A DNA stretch of 64,000 nucleotides from FEN-299 sp963717945. Lineage in GTDB: Bacteria > Acidobacteriota > Vicinamibacteria > Vicinamibacterales > Fen-181. Positions 25,842-34,571 of the stretch are shown one piece after another (the first letter of the stretch is position 1; the number at the start of each line of letters is the position of its first letter). The notes under the pieces were generated by a model. It did not search any database. It was not told the DNA's origin and saw nothing but the letters and a program-made list of their open reading frames with translations. The translations under genes and the position numbers were made by a program. The DNA lies in the NCBI GenBank assembly GCA_963717945.1, contig CAVQXT010000003.1:558001-622000 (forward strand). Reading direction: 5' to 3'.

Positions 25842-27320
25842 ATGTCATCACACCCCATCCTCTCCGACCTCGAATCCGATTCCTCGTTGGCAGTGGCGCA
25901 GGCCTTCGTCGCCGTCGTCGCCCGCTACTTCGCAGAGACGCGCGGTGGAAGCGGGCGCGTCTCGACGCCGCTCACCGCCGACGACCTGGCCCGCCGGTTC
26001 GGCGAGCCGCTGCCGCGCGGGCCGCAGGATATCGAGGCCGTCCTGGCCCGCCTCGAGCGGGACGTGCTGCCCGACTGCAACCGCCTGACGCATCCCCGGT
26101 CGATGGGACACCAGGTGTCGGCGCCGCTTCCGGTCGCCGTCTGGACCGAGGCACTGACGGCCGCCGTCAACCAGTCAGGCGCGGTCTGGGAGATGTCGCC
26201 GGTGGGCACGGTGATCGAGGCGCAGGTGGTCCGCTGGATGTGCGCCCTGGCCGGTTTCGGCCCCGACGCGGGCGGCACGTTCACGTCGGGCGGCACGGAG
26301 GCGACGTTCGCCGGACTGTTGGCCGCGCGCCAGGCGGCCGTCCCGGACGCCTGGAAGAAAGGTGTCGGCGCGAACCCGCCGGTGGTCGTCTGCGGCGAGC
26401 ACGCGCACTACGGTGTCGCCCGCGCGATCGGCGAGCTGGGCCTCGGCACCGACAACGCGTGCGTCATCCCGTCGAAGGCGTTCAAGATGGACGTGGACGC
26501 GCTGGGGCGCGAACTCGACCGGCTGTCCCGCGAGGGGCGGCTGGTGATGGCCGTCGTCGCCACCGCGGGCACGACGGCCACCGGGTCGTTCGACGACCTG
26601 GAGTCGATCGGCCGGCTGTGCGAGGAGCGGGACGTGTGGCTGCACGTCGACGGCGCCCACGGCGCGTCGGCCCTGCTGTCGCCGACGCACGGCCATCGCC
26701 TCGCCGGCGTTCAACGCGCCCGGTCGATCGCGTGGGACCCGCACAAGATGATGCTCATGCCGCTCACCGCGAGCGTCGTCCTCGTGCGCGACGAGGCGCG
26801 ACCTCGAGGCGGCGTTCAGCCAGCGGGCGCCGTACCTGTTCCACGCGGGCGCCGGCTCGCGAAGCTGGGACCAGGGGCTGCGCAGCTTCACCTGCTCGCG
26901 GCGCATCGACGCGTTCAAGGTGTGGGTGGCACTGCAGCGGCACGGCGCCGACGGCCTCGGGGCGCTCTACGACCATCTCTGCTCCAACGCCCGCCTGATG
27001 CACGCGGCCGTCGTCGCGCACCCGGAGTTCGCGGCGATTCACGAGCCCGAGTCGAACATCCTCTGCTTCCGCTACGTCGGTCTGCGAGGCACGTGGCCGA
27101 GGATCGCCTCGACGCGCTGAACCTCCGGATGCGCGAGGACTACAACCGGTCCGGCACCGGCTGGATCACGACGACGATGCTCGGAGGACGGAGGGTCCTG
27201 CGAGTGACGCTGATGAACCCGCGGACGACCGCCGCGGACCTGGAGAGGACGCTCGCGGACTTGGCGGAGATAGGGAAGCAGCTTCGGTCGGTCCGCCGCT
27301 CGCCTTCGGGCATGGCGTAG
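25842..27320 (+). CDS. Group II PLP-dependent amino-acid decarboxylase, with two frameshifts
   Basis: Starts at ATG 25842 (MSSHPILSDLESDSS) after the palindromes. The pyridoxal-phosphate fold of the aromatic-L-amino-acid/glutamate decarboxylase group is clear: GTFTSGGTEATFAGL, HYGVARAIGELG, VATAGTTATGSFDD, WLHVDGAHGASALL and the Schiff-base lysine in IAWDPHKMMLMPL. From about 26797 to 27095 the conserved text is one frame away (DLEAAFSQRAPYLFHAGAGSRSWDQGL...IHEPESNILCFRYVG). It then returns to the starting frame (VAEDRLDALNLRMREDYNRSG) to stop at 27320. Two opposite single-base indels explain this. Without correction about 99 residues are scrambled. Substrate undetermined. Confidence 0.75.
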   Translation: MSSHPILSDLESDSSLAVAQAFVAVVARYFAETRGGSGRVSTPLTADDLARRFGEPLPRGPQDIEAVLARLERDVLPDCNRLTHPRSMGHQVSAPLPVAVWTEALTAAVNQSGAVWEMSPVGTVIEAQVVRWMCALAGFGPDAGGTFTSGGTEATFAGLLAARQAAVPDAWKKGVGANPPVVVCGEHAHYGVARAIGELGLGTDNACVIPSKAFKMDVDALGRELDRLSREGRLVMAVVATAGTTATGSFDDLESIGRLCEERDVWLHVDGAHGASALLSPTHGHRLAGVQRARSIAWDPHKMMLMPLTASVVLVRDEARPRGGVQPAGAVPVPRGRRLAKLGPGAAQLHLLAAHRRVQGVGGTAAARRRRPRGALRPSLLQRPPDARGRRRAPGVRGDSRARVEHPLLPLRRSARHVAEDRLDALNLRMREDYNRSGTGWITTTMLGGRRVLRVTLMNPRTTAADLERTLADLAEIGKQLRSVRRSPSGMA

Positions 27321-27339
27321 TGGTCAGTGGCCAGTGGTC

Positions 27340-27410
27340 AGTGGCCAGTGGTCAGTGGTCAGTCGATCACGCGTGACACACTAGCCACTAGCAACTGACC
27401 ACTGGCCACT
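27340..27410. terminator. Hairpin of CAGTGG/CCACTG words between convergent genes
   Basis: A perfect 16-bp stem (AGTGGCCAGTGGTCAG 27340-27355 with its complement 27395-27410) closes a 39-base loop containing GATCACGCGTGAC. It lies in the 113-base gap between the decarboxylase stop and the end of the convergent DUF6805-like gene. No T tract follows, so factor-independent termination is unproven. Confidence 0.6.
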
Positions 27411-27433
27411 ACATTGACCAGTAGCCACTACAG

Positions 27434-27907
27434 TTACTCCAAGTGTTCCTGCACCGTCCGGATTTCGAGCACGCGCGCGGTGCGTGAGCCGGCGTGGGCC
27501 TGGAGCCTCACGGTGACCGAGAGCCTCCCCCTCGTGAGCGGGAAGGGCACCTCGAACTTCGCCTCTTCGCGCGGCTGCTGACCGGCCGCGCGGTCCACGG
27601 TCGCGATCTTCGTCCCGTCCACGAGGACGTCGAACGTCTCCCGATCCCCCGGGCCGGCCGCGATCACGAAGAGAATGGTCAGCGGACTGTCGTCGTAGGT
27701 CCGAAGCGAGTAACTGAACCAGCCGGTGGCGCTCCGCCACTTCAGGCCCGCCGACTCGCCCCCCTGCGTCTGTTCTCCGGCGAACGCGTGCGCAGTCTCG
27801 TCGCGTGCCGACGACACGTCCACGCTGTCGACGACGCGGACGCCCTGGCCCGGCCCGGGGGCGGCGATGGTCAGCCACACGAGAAGAGCGAAGATTGAGG
27901 TGATCAC
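27434..27907 (-). CDS. Small exported DUF6805-like beta-sandwich protein
   Basis: 157 residues with a signal peptide (MITSIFALLVWLTIAAPGPG). The body HAFAGEQTQGGESAG...GWFSYSLRTYDDSPLTILFVIAAGPGDRETFDVLVDGTKIATV...VRLQAHAGSRTARVLEIRTVQE matches the beta-sandwich (DUF6805-like) that normally forms the C-terminus of GH127-type glycoside hydrolases. Here it stands alone, possibly as a glycan-binding accessory. GTG start immediately after the TAG of the upstream M24 gene (zero-base gap), so it is co-transcribed and possibly coupled. The name rests on recalled family appearance, not a search. Confidence 0.6.
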   Translation of the reverse strand: MITSIFALLVWLTIAAPGPGQGVRVVDSVDVSSARDETAHAFAGEQTQGGESAGLKWRSATGWFSYSLRTYDDSPLTILFVIAAGPGDRETFDVLVDGTKIATVDRAAGQQPREEAKFEVPFPLTRGRLSVTVRLQAHAGSRTARVLEIRTVQEHLE

Positions 27908-29215
27908 CTATCGAATCAAGTGTAGTGCCGTCTGCCTTCCGTCCAGGAACCTGACCCCGTCTTTCGCGAGCACGGCGTCCTGCTCGAGCGGGAACCGGAC
28001 GTCCATGCCGCCCCACTCGGCCACCGCCGCCGTGACGTTCAACTCGATCGAGTGCACCGTGTCGTCGAAGAACGGGAAGTCGCCGACGCCGGGCACGCCG
28101 CCCTGCATGTCCCACATGCCGATGTTGGTACCGGCCGCGTGCCCGTGCGCGCCGAGCGGGTGCGTGTAGATGCTCGGCCTGAGCCCCTCGGCCTTCGCGC
28201 GCGCCAGGGCCGCCGCCAGCACCTGGTTGCCGGTCCGCCCGGCCTTCATCTCCGCGATCTCGATGTCCTGCAGCCGGTTGCCCTGCGCGAGCCCGTCCCT
28301 CAGCCCCTTCGGCGCGTCGGTCTCGCCGTCTTTCAGAACGTAGCCCAGCTCCTGCGTGTCGGTGCACAGCCTCAGATAGACGATGCCGAAGTCGCAGTGG
28401 AGGAAGTCGCCGCGATGGATGACCGGGCTGTCCTGGTACGGGCTGTCCTTCGGCCGCTGGATGTCCACCGTCGGGTGGAACCAGTTCGTCATCCCGAGCT
28501 GGCGCGTTCGCTCCCGCAGCCACCAGGCCACATCGTCGGTCGTCGTCACGCCCGGCGTGATGACGGCCGGCGAGAACGCCTCCGCGATGATGCTGTGGGC
28601 GATCGAGACGATGTGCGGGTAGGTCTCGAGCTCCTGGGGCGAGCGGCGTTCGAGCCAGCGGACGGCCAGGCGCTCGGCCGACTGCACGCGGGGCGCGAAC
28701 TCGGGTGGCAGGGCCGCCATCAGCTCCTTCTCGAGCGTCGAGGTGAGGCCGTCTGCGAAGTTGAACGTGTCGGACTTGTCGATCCCGATTCGCTTCGGGT
28801 TGCGCTCCTTGACGATCTGCGCCAGGCGCGCCCACTGCTCGATCTTCTCCGGCTCCCACACGCTCCGGTAGACCTTGCCGATCCCGGAGCGGCTGACCGT
28901 CATCCGCTCGATTCCCTCGGCGCCGCGGTCGAAGAAGACGAGCATCGACGTGCGGCTGGCGTAGAGGTTGTTGAACGGGACCAGCGAGAAGAAGACCGGG
29001 TCCTCGTTGTCCTCGCGGCAGATCACGAGCCACATGTCGATGCCTTCCTGGCGCATCAGCTCCGGCAGGATGTGGTCGAGCCGGTACTCGAGCCAGGCGT
29101 TGTAGACAGCCGCCTGGTCGCGAAGCGTGAGGATGGCGGGCCGCGCCTCGGTCGCCGCCGGCTGCGGCGCGAGAACGAGCAGCGAGAGAATGAGCGCACC
29201 GAGCATGCGGTTCAT
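27908..29215 (-). CDS. Secreted M24-family Xaa-Pro aminopeptidase-like protein
   Basis: A 435-residue exported metallopeptidase with signal MNRMLGALILSLLVLAPQPAATEA. An N-terminal creatinase-like domain is followed by the pita-bread domain. The five metal ligands are visible: Asp in DFLHCDFGIVYLRLCTDTQ (two Asp), His in THPLGAHGHAAG, Glu in HSIELNVTAAV and Glu in VRFPLEQDAVL. Two metal ions should activate water to cut the residue before proline. The ATG at 29215 overlaps the TGA of the thioesterase gene by four bases (ATGA). The operon is thioesterase, M24, DUF6805-like. Confidence 0.87.
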   Translation of the reverse strand: MNRMLGALILSLLVLAPQPAATEARPAILTLRDQAAVYNAWLEYRLDHILPELMRQEGIDMWLVICREDNEDPVFFSLVPFNNLYASRTSMLVFFDRGAEGIERMTVSRSGIGKVYRSVWEPEKIEQWARLAQIVKERNPKRIGIDKSDTFNFADGLTSTLEKELMAALPPEFAPRVQSAERLAVRWLERRSPQELETYPHIVSIAHSIIAEAFSPAVITPGVTTTDDVAWWLRERTRQLGMTNWFHPTVDIQRPKDSPYQDSPVIHRGDFLHCDFGIVYLRLCTDTQELGYVLKDGETDAPKGLRDGLAQGNRLQDIEIAEMKAGRTGNQVLAAALARAKAEGLRPSIYTHPLGAHGHAAGTNIGMWDMQGGVPGVGDFPFFDDTVHSIELNVTAAVAEWGGMDVRFPLEQDAVLAKDGVRFLDGRQTALHLIR

Positions 29216-29646
29216 GATTGAGACTCCTGGCGACCCTGGCGCGTCACCGCCATCACGGCGTCGAGTTCGGCCACAACCGGGCCCGCGTCGTCGCCGACGT
29301 GGATCTCGGCGTGCGCGCGGAGGGCGAGCGCGCTCTTCTTCGTCACCTGTCCGGTGATGACGAGCGGCATGCCGACGCGCCCGGGCTCCCGGAATCGCGC
29401 CTCGGCCCTCGCCGTCACGCAGCGCTTCCCGGCGTACGAGCACGCCCAGGCGACCGCCTCGTCCATCAGCGTGAACAGCAGGCCGCCGTGGATGACCGTG
29501 GGCCAGCCGGCGTGCTCCGGCCGCGCGACGTACTCCGCCCGGCTTCGTCCCTCGCCGTCCTTCCGGAACGGGATCCGCAACCCGGCCTCGTTCTCGAGGC
29601 CACAGACATAGCACCCCATGTAGGTGCCGTTCTCGACATCAGACAC
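29212..29646 (-). CDS. PaaI-like hotdog thioesterase
   Basis: A 144-residue hotdog-fold protein. The active-site region HGGLLFTLMDEAVAWAC matches acyl-CoA thioesterases of the PaaI group (HGGxxxxxxDxA). It starts with CYVCGLENEAGLRI, a C-x2-C near the N-terminus also common in this subgroup. GTG start at 29646 with GGAGG four bases upstream. It likely hydrolyses an acyl- or aryl-CoA in the cytoplasm. Its co-transcription with a secreted peptidase gives no clear pathway hint. Confidence 0.82.
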   Translation of the reverse strand: MSDVENGTYMGCYVCGLENEAGLRIPFRKDGEGRSRAEYVARPEHAGWPTVIHGGLLFTLMDEAVAWACSYAGKRCVTARAEARFREPGRVGMPLVITGQVTKKSALALRAHAEIHVGDDAGPVVAELDAVMAVTRQGRQESQS

Positions 29647-29759
29647 AACTCCTCCGTGGACCGACGCCTCCGGAAGGGAATTCTAACCGAGACCGGGAAC
29701 CGACGGTGTGTCCGAGGATCTTGCGATCGTGCGAGCTGGCGAAGTACGAAGTACGGCGA

Positions 29760-29845
29760 TCCCTCAATCGTCAGGCCCGATTCCTCAATCGAGAGGTCCG
29801 ATTCCTCAATCGCCAGGTCCGATTGACAGGCGTCAGTTCCGATTA
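29760..29845. repeat. Short tandem words CCGATTCCTCAATCG
   Basis: Several imperfect copies of CCGATTCCTCAATCGnnAGGT run in tandem and end in GCGTCAGTTCCGATTAC next to the DinB stop. The same closing word occurs at 42438-42454 next to the coxC stop, although the flanking words differ. Confidence 0.7.
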
Positions 29846-30343
29846 CTCCTGAGTCGGCATCCCGTATTTCGTCCACTCTTCCTTCGACGGGCCGTAGACG
29901 CCCGGCACGCCCAGGCCGGCCTGGCGCATCAGCACCGTCATCTGGCCGCGGTGATGGATCTCGTGCGCGATGAGGCCCCAGAGCGCGTAGCCGCGCGCCC
30001 ACTTCTCGCCGTACATGTCGATCTGGACGAGGAGGTCGGCGTCGGTCCACGTGGCCTCCACGCCCTTGATGAGCGAGGCCGAGCCCGACTCGTAGGCGTC
30101 GGCGATCTCCTTCGCGGTCGCCGGCTGCGGCGTCTTCTCGCTGGCGGCCTCGACCGGAAGGTGCATCTGGCTGCCCATCTCGCCGAACATCTGCGTGATG
30201 TGCCACCCGATCCGGCCGAGCGTCCGGCCGCCCGGGCCGACCTTCTGGGCGAGCGACGCGTCGGTGAGCGCGCGCAGCACCTTCAGGGTGTTGTCCCGCT
30301 CGCTGTTCATCGACTTCCGAAAATCTTCGATCGTGCGGTACAT
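29843..30343 (-). CDS. DinB-family metal-binding four-helix protein
   Basis: A 166-residue DinB/YfiT-type protein. The three metal-binding histidines of the fold can be placed in RIGWHITQMFGEM and in LIAHEIHHRGQM. Members are thiol transferases, damage-inducible proteins or stress proteins, and the chemistry of this one is unknown. ATG 30343 with GGGAGG upstream. No neighbour shares its strand closely, so it is likely a single gene. Confidence 0.82.
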   Translation of the reverse strand: MYRTIEDFRKSMNSERDNTLKVLRALTDASLAQKVGPGGRTLGRIGWHITQMFGEMGSQMHLPVEAASEKTPQPATAKEIADAYESGSASLIKGVEATWTDADLLVQIDMYGEKWARGYALWGLIAHEIHHRGQMTVLMRQAGLGVPGVYGPSKEEWTKYGMPTQE

Positions 30344-30423
30344 CGGTCCTCCCTTGCTGTGTCGGGCACATCATCTCTCCGGGGGCGCAGGGGAAGCAAC
30401 CGCTCAGGTGGCTGGCAGCGGAC

Positions 30424-30480
30424 GCGAGCCAGGAGGCTCGCGCCACAAAGACAATGTGTAGCGCCGGCCTCCTGGCCGGC
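30424..30480. repeat. Second copy of the paired-hairpin repeat
   Basis: GCGAGCC-AGGA-GGCTCGC (30424-30441), the spacer with ACAATGTGTAGC, then GCCGGCC-TCCT-GGCCGGC (30463-30480). This is near-identical in order and spacing to 21465-21521. It lies between the divergently transcribed DinB and lipid kinase genes. A diverged inverted relative is at about 37500-37560. Confidence 0.85.
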
Positions 30481-30558
30481 CGCGCCGCGTGGCACGCGTG
30501 ACATGGCCGAACGCCGGAAGCCGAAAGCCGTCAGCCCGTTCGTGTTACATTCCCGCCG

Positions 30559-31446
30559 ATGTCCGTCGTCATCATCATCAACCCCGTGGCCGGGGGGAGC
30601 CGGCGCGGCCTGTCGGTGGACGAGCGCGTCCGCCTGGTGCGGGAGGCGCTCGCGAGCCACCATGCGGACGGCCGCGTCGTGCTGACCGAGCGGCCGGGTC
30701 ACGGCCGCGAACTGGCCAGGCAGGCTGTCGCCGAGGGCTGCACCGAGGTCATCGCCTGGGGCGGCGATGGGACGATCAACGAGGTGGCGTCTCAACTGGT
30801 CGGCACCGCTGCCGCGCTCGGCATCGTCCGCGCCGGGTCGGGCAACGGCCTGGCCCGCGAACTCGGCATTCCCACGAACCCCGGGCAGGCGCTCGCCATT
30901 GCGCTGGGCGGCCGCGAGCGCCGGATCGACGTCGGAGAGATCGAGGGCCGTCCATTCCTGAACGTGGCCGGCGTCGGCTTCGACGCCGCCATGGCCGCCG
31001 AGTTCAACTCGTTGGGGGGCGAGCGTCGAGGTCCGCTGCGCTACACGGCCCGCGCGCTGCGGGCCATGTTTGGCTACGTCGCGGGCCGCTACACGGTCGA
31101 GGTGGACGATCGGCGCCTCGAGTCGAACGCACTGGTGGTCGCCATCGCCAACCTGCCGCAGTACGGCTCGAATGCCGTCATCGCCCCGCGCGCCGTCCCG
31201 GACGATGGGATGCTGGACGTGGTGGTGGTGGAGGAGCGGGGCGCGCTGGGGAGGGTCGGCCTCGGCCTGCGGCTCCTCGACCGGACGATCGACAAGGCGT
31301 CCGGCGTCACGATGCTCCGGGGCTCCCGGGTCCGGGTGACCGGCGCGGGGCCGCTCCCGTTCCACGTCGACGGCGAGCCGTCACTGGGCGGCTCGACGGT
31401 CAGCGCGGCCGTGCGTCCGCGTGGCCTGCGCGTCAGGGTGCCCTGA
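30559..31446 (+). CDS. Diacylglycerol/sphingosine-kinase-family lipid kinase
   Basis: A 295-residue cytoplasmic lipid kinase of the DagK/YegS/BmrU fold. NPVAGGSRRG is the first nucleotide-contact loop, AWGGDGTINEVASQL carries the catalytic GGDGT motif, and RAGSGNGLARELGIP is the third conserved loop. The C-terminal beta-sandwich ends in PLPFHVDGEPSLGG. It should phosphorylate a lipid alcohol with ATP. Bacterial members serve phospholipid turnover, and the specific substrate cannot be read from sequence. ATG 30559. It ends 89 bases before the ATPase gene, separated by a palindrome, so the two are probably not one unit. Confidence 0.88.
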   Translation: MSVVIIINPVAGGSRRGLSVDERVRLVREALASHHADGRVVLTERPGHGRELARQAVAEGCTEVIAWGGDGTINEVASQLVGTAAALGIVRAGSGNGLARELGIPTNPGQALAIALGGRERRIDVGEIEGRPFLNVAGVGFDAAMAAEFNSLGGERRGPLRYTARALRAMFGYVAGRYTVEVDDRRLESNALVVAIANLPQYGSNAVIAPRAVPDDGMLDVVVVEERGALGRVGLGLRLLDRTIDKASGVTMLRGSRVRVTGAGPLPFHVDGEPSLGGSTVSAAVRPRGLRVRVP

Positions 31447-31494
31447 CGGCCGGCGCGGGACAACGGCTTCCTGGCGGCCCGCTCGACGCGAAAC

Positions 31495-31530
31495 CATACT
31501 TTACAATTGGACGTCCAAATGGTAAGTATG
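31495..31530. promoter_or_regulatory. 36-bp palindrome before the ATPase gene
   Basis: The 18-base half at 31495-31512 (CATACTTTACAATTGGAC) and the half at 31513-31530 match as reverse complements at 15 of 18 positions, with a perfect TTGGAC|GTCCAA centre. It is AT-rich against a very GC-rich background and ends five bases before the ATPase ATG at 31536. This suggests an operator for a dimeric regulator, or a leader hairpin covering the ribosome site. Confidence 0.6.
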
Positions 31531-31535
31531 TATTC

Positions 31536-32675
31536 ATGATCGAGCGGCCCTACTGGGCAGAACGTGTTCAAGCCGCGTGGCGGGCCCGCCCCATCGTCTG
31601 GCTGGCCGGCGTCCGGCGCGTCGGCAAGACCAGCCTCGTCCGCATGCTGCCGTCGGCCACCTACCTGAACTGCGACCTGCCGTCTACCGCGCGCCGCCTC
31701 GAGGACCCCGAGCTGTTCTATCGATCGATTCCCGCCAGGAGCACGGTGATTTTCGACGAGATCCACCGCCTGCCGGATCCGTCTCGCGTCCTGAAGATCG
31801 GGGCCGACGAGTGCCCGTCGCTCCGTTTGCTTGCGACCGGGTCGTCCACGCTCTCGGCGACGCGCAAGTTCCGGGATTCGCTGACCGGCCGCAAGACGGT
31901 CGTGCCGCTTCCGCCGGTGCTCTGGACGGAATGCCAGGCCGGGTTCGGGCCGCCGGACCTCGATCACCGGCTGCTCAGAGGCGGGCTGCCCGAGCCGTTG
32001 CTGGCCGAGGCCGTCGAGCCCGAATGGTACGGCGAGTGGATGGACAGTTTCTACGCACGCGACATCCAGGAACTGTTCGGGATTCGCGAGCGAACGGGAT
32101 TCCTGAACCTGCTGCGGCTGATGCTCCGGCAGAGCGGTGGGCTGGCGGACTATTCGGCGCTGTCGCGCGAGTGCGACATCAGCCGGCCGACCGTCAAGGC
32201 GCATCTCGAGGCGCTGTCCGTCGCGTGCGCGATCGTGTCGGTGCCGCCGTTCCACGGCGGCGGGCGCCGGGAGCTCGTGCGAAGACCGAAGGTCTACGGC
32301 TTCGACACGGGGTTCGTCGCCTTCGTGCGCGGCTGGACCCAGTTGCGCGACGAGGACCGGGGACCGCTGTGGGAGCATCTCGTTCTTGACATACTGCGCG
32401 CAACGCCCGATGGTCGCGCCGTCGCCTACTGGCGCGACAAGTCCGACCGCGAAGTCGACTTCGTCGTGCCGCGGCGAGGCAGGGTCGATGCCATTGAGTG
32501 CAAGATCCGCCCGGACCGGTTCGATGCCAGGAGCCTCGGGGCGTTCCGCGAGAGTTATCCGTCGGGCAGAAACCTGGTCGTGTCTCCCCATATCGCCCGA
32601 CCCTATAGTTTCAGGGCCGGCCGGCTTGAGATCCGCGCGGTCGGATGCGCCGACCTCCTGGCCGGGTTGAAGTGA
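31536..32675 (+). CDS. AAA-type ATPase with DUF4143 (archaeal-type ATPase-like)
   Basis: 379 residues starting at ATG 31536 (MIERPYWAERVQAAWRARP). Walker A is GVRRVGKTSL (about residues 27-36), Walker B STVIFDEIHRLPDPS, and sensor region LRLLATGSSTL. The C-terminal DUF4143 part contains a helix-turn-helix-like stretch (YSALSRECDISRPTVKAHLEAL) and a nuclease-like fold YWRDKSDREVDFVVPRRGRVDAIECKI, which has the D...ExK pattern of PD-(D/E)XK enzymes. Proteins of this type are scattered by transfer and their function is largely unknown. The gene is preceded by the palindrome and no partner is visible. Confidence 0.82.
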   Translation: MIERPYWAERVQAAWRARPIVWLAGVRRVGKTSLVRMLPSATYLNCDLPSTARRLEDPELFYRSIPARSTVIFDEIHRLPDPSRVLKIGADECPSLRLLATGSSTLSATRKFRDSLTGRKTVVPLPPVLWTECQAGFGPPDLDHRLLRGGLPEPLLAEAVEPEWYGEWMDSFYARDIQELFGIRERTGFLNLLRLMLRQSGGLADYSALSRECDISRPTVKAHLEALSVACAIVSVPPFHGGGRRELVRRPKVYGFDTGFVAFVRGWTQLRDEDRGPLWEHLVLDILRATPDGRAVAYWRDKSDREVDFVVPRRGRVDAIECKIRPDRFDARSLGAFRESYPSGRNLVVSPHIARPYSFRAGRLEIRAVGCADLLAGLK

Positions 32676-32743
32676 CCGACGGGGCCACGACCCCTGGCGG
32701 GACCGCGGTCGACGCCCTATTCGCCCGGCGGCGTTGCGCGTGA

Positions 32744-32769
32744 AGGCGCCTTGAGGCGCCTGATATACT
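32744..32769 (+). promoter_or_regulatory. Hairpin and -10-like element upstream of glnS
   Basis: AGGCGCC-TTGA-GGCGCCT (32744-32761) is a perfect 7-bp hairpin that may end the ATPase transcript. It is followed by TATACT at 32764-32769, a close match to a -10 box only eight bases before the glnS ATG at 32778. No -35 box with proper spacing was found, and no Shine-Dalgarno sequence is present. Confidence 0.35.
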
Positions 32770-32777
32770 CCCTGACT

Positions 32778-34544
<1,767 letters not shown>

Positions 34545-34571
34545 GCCTGGGCCCTTGACCCGGAGCGTTCG

